Part shown: positions 12,720 through 13,188 of the stretch, piece after piece
How positions within the stretch are numbered: position 1 is the first letter of the stretch
How the letters are laid out: the number at the start of each line of letters is the position of its first letter
DNA from: a bacterium
GTDB lineage: Bacteria; Chloroflexota; Dormibacteria; UBA8260; Bog-877
Reading direction: 5' to 3'
Assembly: GCA_021791455.1 (NCBI GenBank)
Contig: JAJYWM010000392.1
Span: 1 to 13,188, forward strand
Length of the DNA: 13,188 nt
Notes under the pieces: model-generated
Seen by the model: the letters and a program-made list of their open reading frames with translations, nothing else
Database searches by the model: none
What the model was told of the DNA's origin: nothing
Translations under genes and position numbers: made by a program

Positions 12720-13188
12720 CGACAAAGGCCCTGGCGGATGCCGTGGGAAATCGCCGGACCCCACGGACCATCAGGTTTGCCAGGGGCAGCAGCAGCGCAG
12801 CCACCGCTGCTGCCCACAGCATGGCTCGCGGCCCGATCGCGAGCACTAGGGGCCCGGCAACGGCGTACCCAATTGGCAGGATGGCGACTGATCCGAAGTA
12901 GTCGTAGGAGCTGACCTGGGATAGAACGTGCGACGGCACGTCGCGCTGAATGCTGGTGTCCCATATGACCGTGAACAGTGCCGGCCCCAACCCGATGAGG
13001 GGTGAGACGATTAGGACCACGGCAACTGGAGCTTGGGCTGCGAGCACCACCAGTACCGGCACGAGCCCCAACATTCCAGCGAGGGCAACTACCAAAGGGC
13101 GGCGCGGCCGCAGACGCAGGCCCAGGATCGAGCCCAAGATCGCTCCCGCGCCGCCCAGACTCTGCATCCAAGCCCAGGTGGACGCGCC
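12703..13188 (-). CDS. MFS transporter, C-terminal part (5' end outside window)
   Basis: 161 residues run from the right window edge with no start needed, so the gene begins outside. Four to five membrane helices are visible: SLGGAGAILGSILGLRL, then PLVVALAGMLGLVPVLVVLA, VAVVLIVSPLIGLGPALFTV, a SVAILPIGYAVAGPLVLAIG segment and AMLWAAAVAALLLPLANLMV. The GAGAILGSILGLRLRPRRPL loop and WDTSIQRDVPSHVLSQVSSY are characteristic of the MFS_3 (EntS-like) branch, where the latter is the C-terminal counterpart of the central QxxVP signature. A small-molecule exporter is the likely role. The substrate is unknown. It resembles the exporter at 4913-6247 in family but is clearly a different gene. Confidence 0.85.
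   Translation of the reverse strand, partial: GASTWAWMQSLGGAGAILGSILGLRLRPRRPLVVALAGMLGLVPVLVVLAAQAPVAVVLIVSPLIGLGPALFTVIWDTSIQRDVPSHVLSQVSSYDYFGSVAILPIGYAVAGPLVLAIGPRAMLWAAAVAALLLPLANLMVRGVRRFPTASARAFVDPEIS

Noticed and set aside
12605..13171. Long minus-strand frame extending the second VOC protein to 323 aa
   Set aside because: Its N-terminal 189 residues lie antiparallel in frame to the MFS gene coding sequence on the same strand, are Arg/Pro/Ser-rich, and show no domain. The MFS frame is clearly the real one.
1..13188. CRISPR array, tRNA, rRNA or phage defence system
   Set aside because: No regularly spaced repeats, no tRNA T-loop/anticodon pattern and no nuclease or defence domain were seen on either strand.

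Overview
The window is GC-rich bacterial DNA. Its small regulators, VOC proteins, ArsR-SRPBCC pair, IS3-type remnants and several apparently leaderless promoters look most like an actinobacterium (Actinomycetota). That assignment rests on gene content and base composition only.

Left part (1-6247) is orderly. In order it holds: the C-terminal two thirds of a NorD/CbbO-type VWA protein (+, cut by the window edge); a class I SAM methyltransferase (-) ending 2 bp from it; a two-pore-type channel-like membrane protein with a degenerate selectivity filter (+); a complete aminopeptidase C/bleomycin hydrolase (+) whose end faces an MFS exporter (-) across a strong hairpin.

Middle part (about 6248-9830) is a zone of gene decay. 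An SRPBCC gene is truncated. Its coupled ArsR repressor has two in-frame stops. A VOC gene is intact. A GNAT acetyltransferase is frameshifted at a C4G5 run. A peptidase S51 gene has lost an N-terminal and a central block. Two nested IS3-family remnants follow. The right end of one of them (9459) cuts a SAM methyltransferase gene that lies downstream of the epimerase.

Right part (9826-13188) holds a MarR regulator divergent from an NAD-dependent epimerase. Two adjacent pseudo-palindromes with the same half-site lie between them. Next come a poorly supported small membrane protein interrupted by TGA, a gene-poor stretch, a second VOC protein, and the C-terminal part of a second MFS exporter (both -).

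The likely working units are the MarR/epimerase(/broken methyltransferase) divergon and the individual enzymes. I found no coherent new multi-gene system, no CRISPR array, no tRNA or rRNA. The most unusual points are the twin-operator divergon, the filter-less channel protein, the PepC tail beyond its usual end, and the dense, reconstructable pseudogene cluster.
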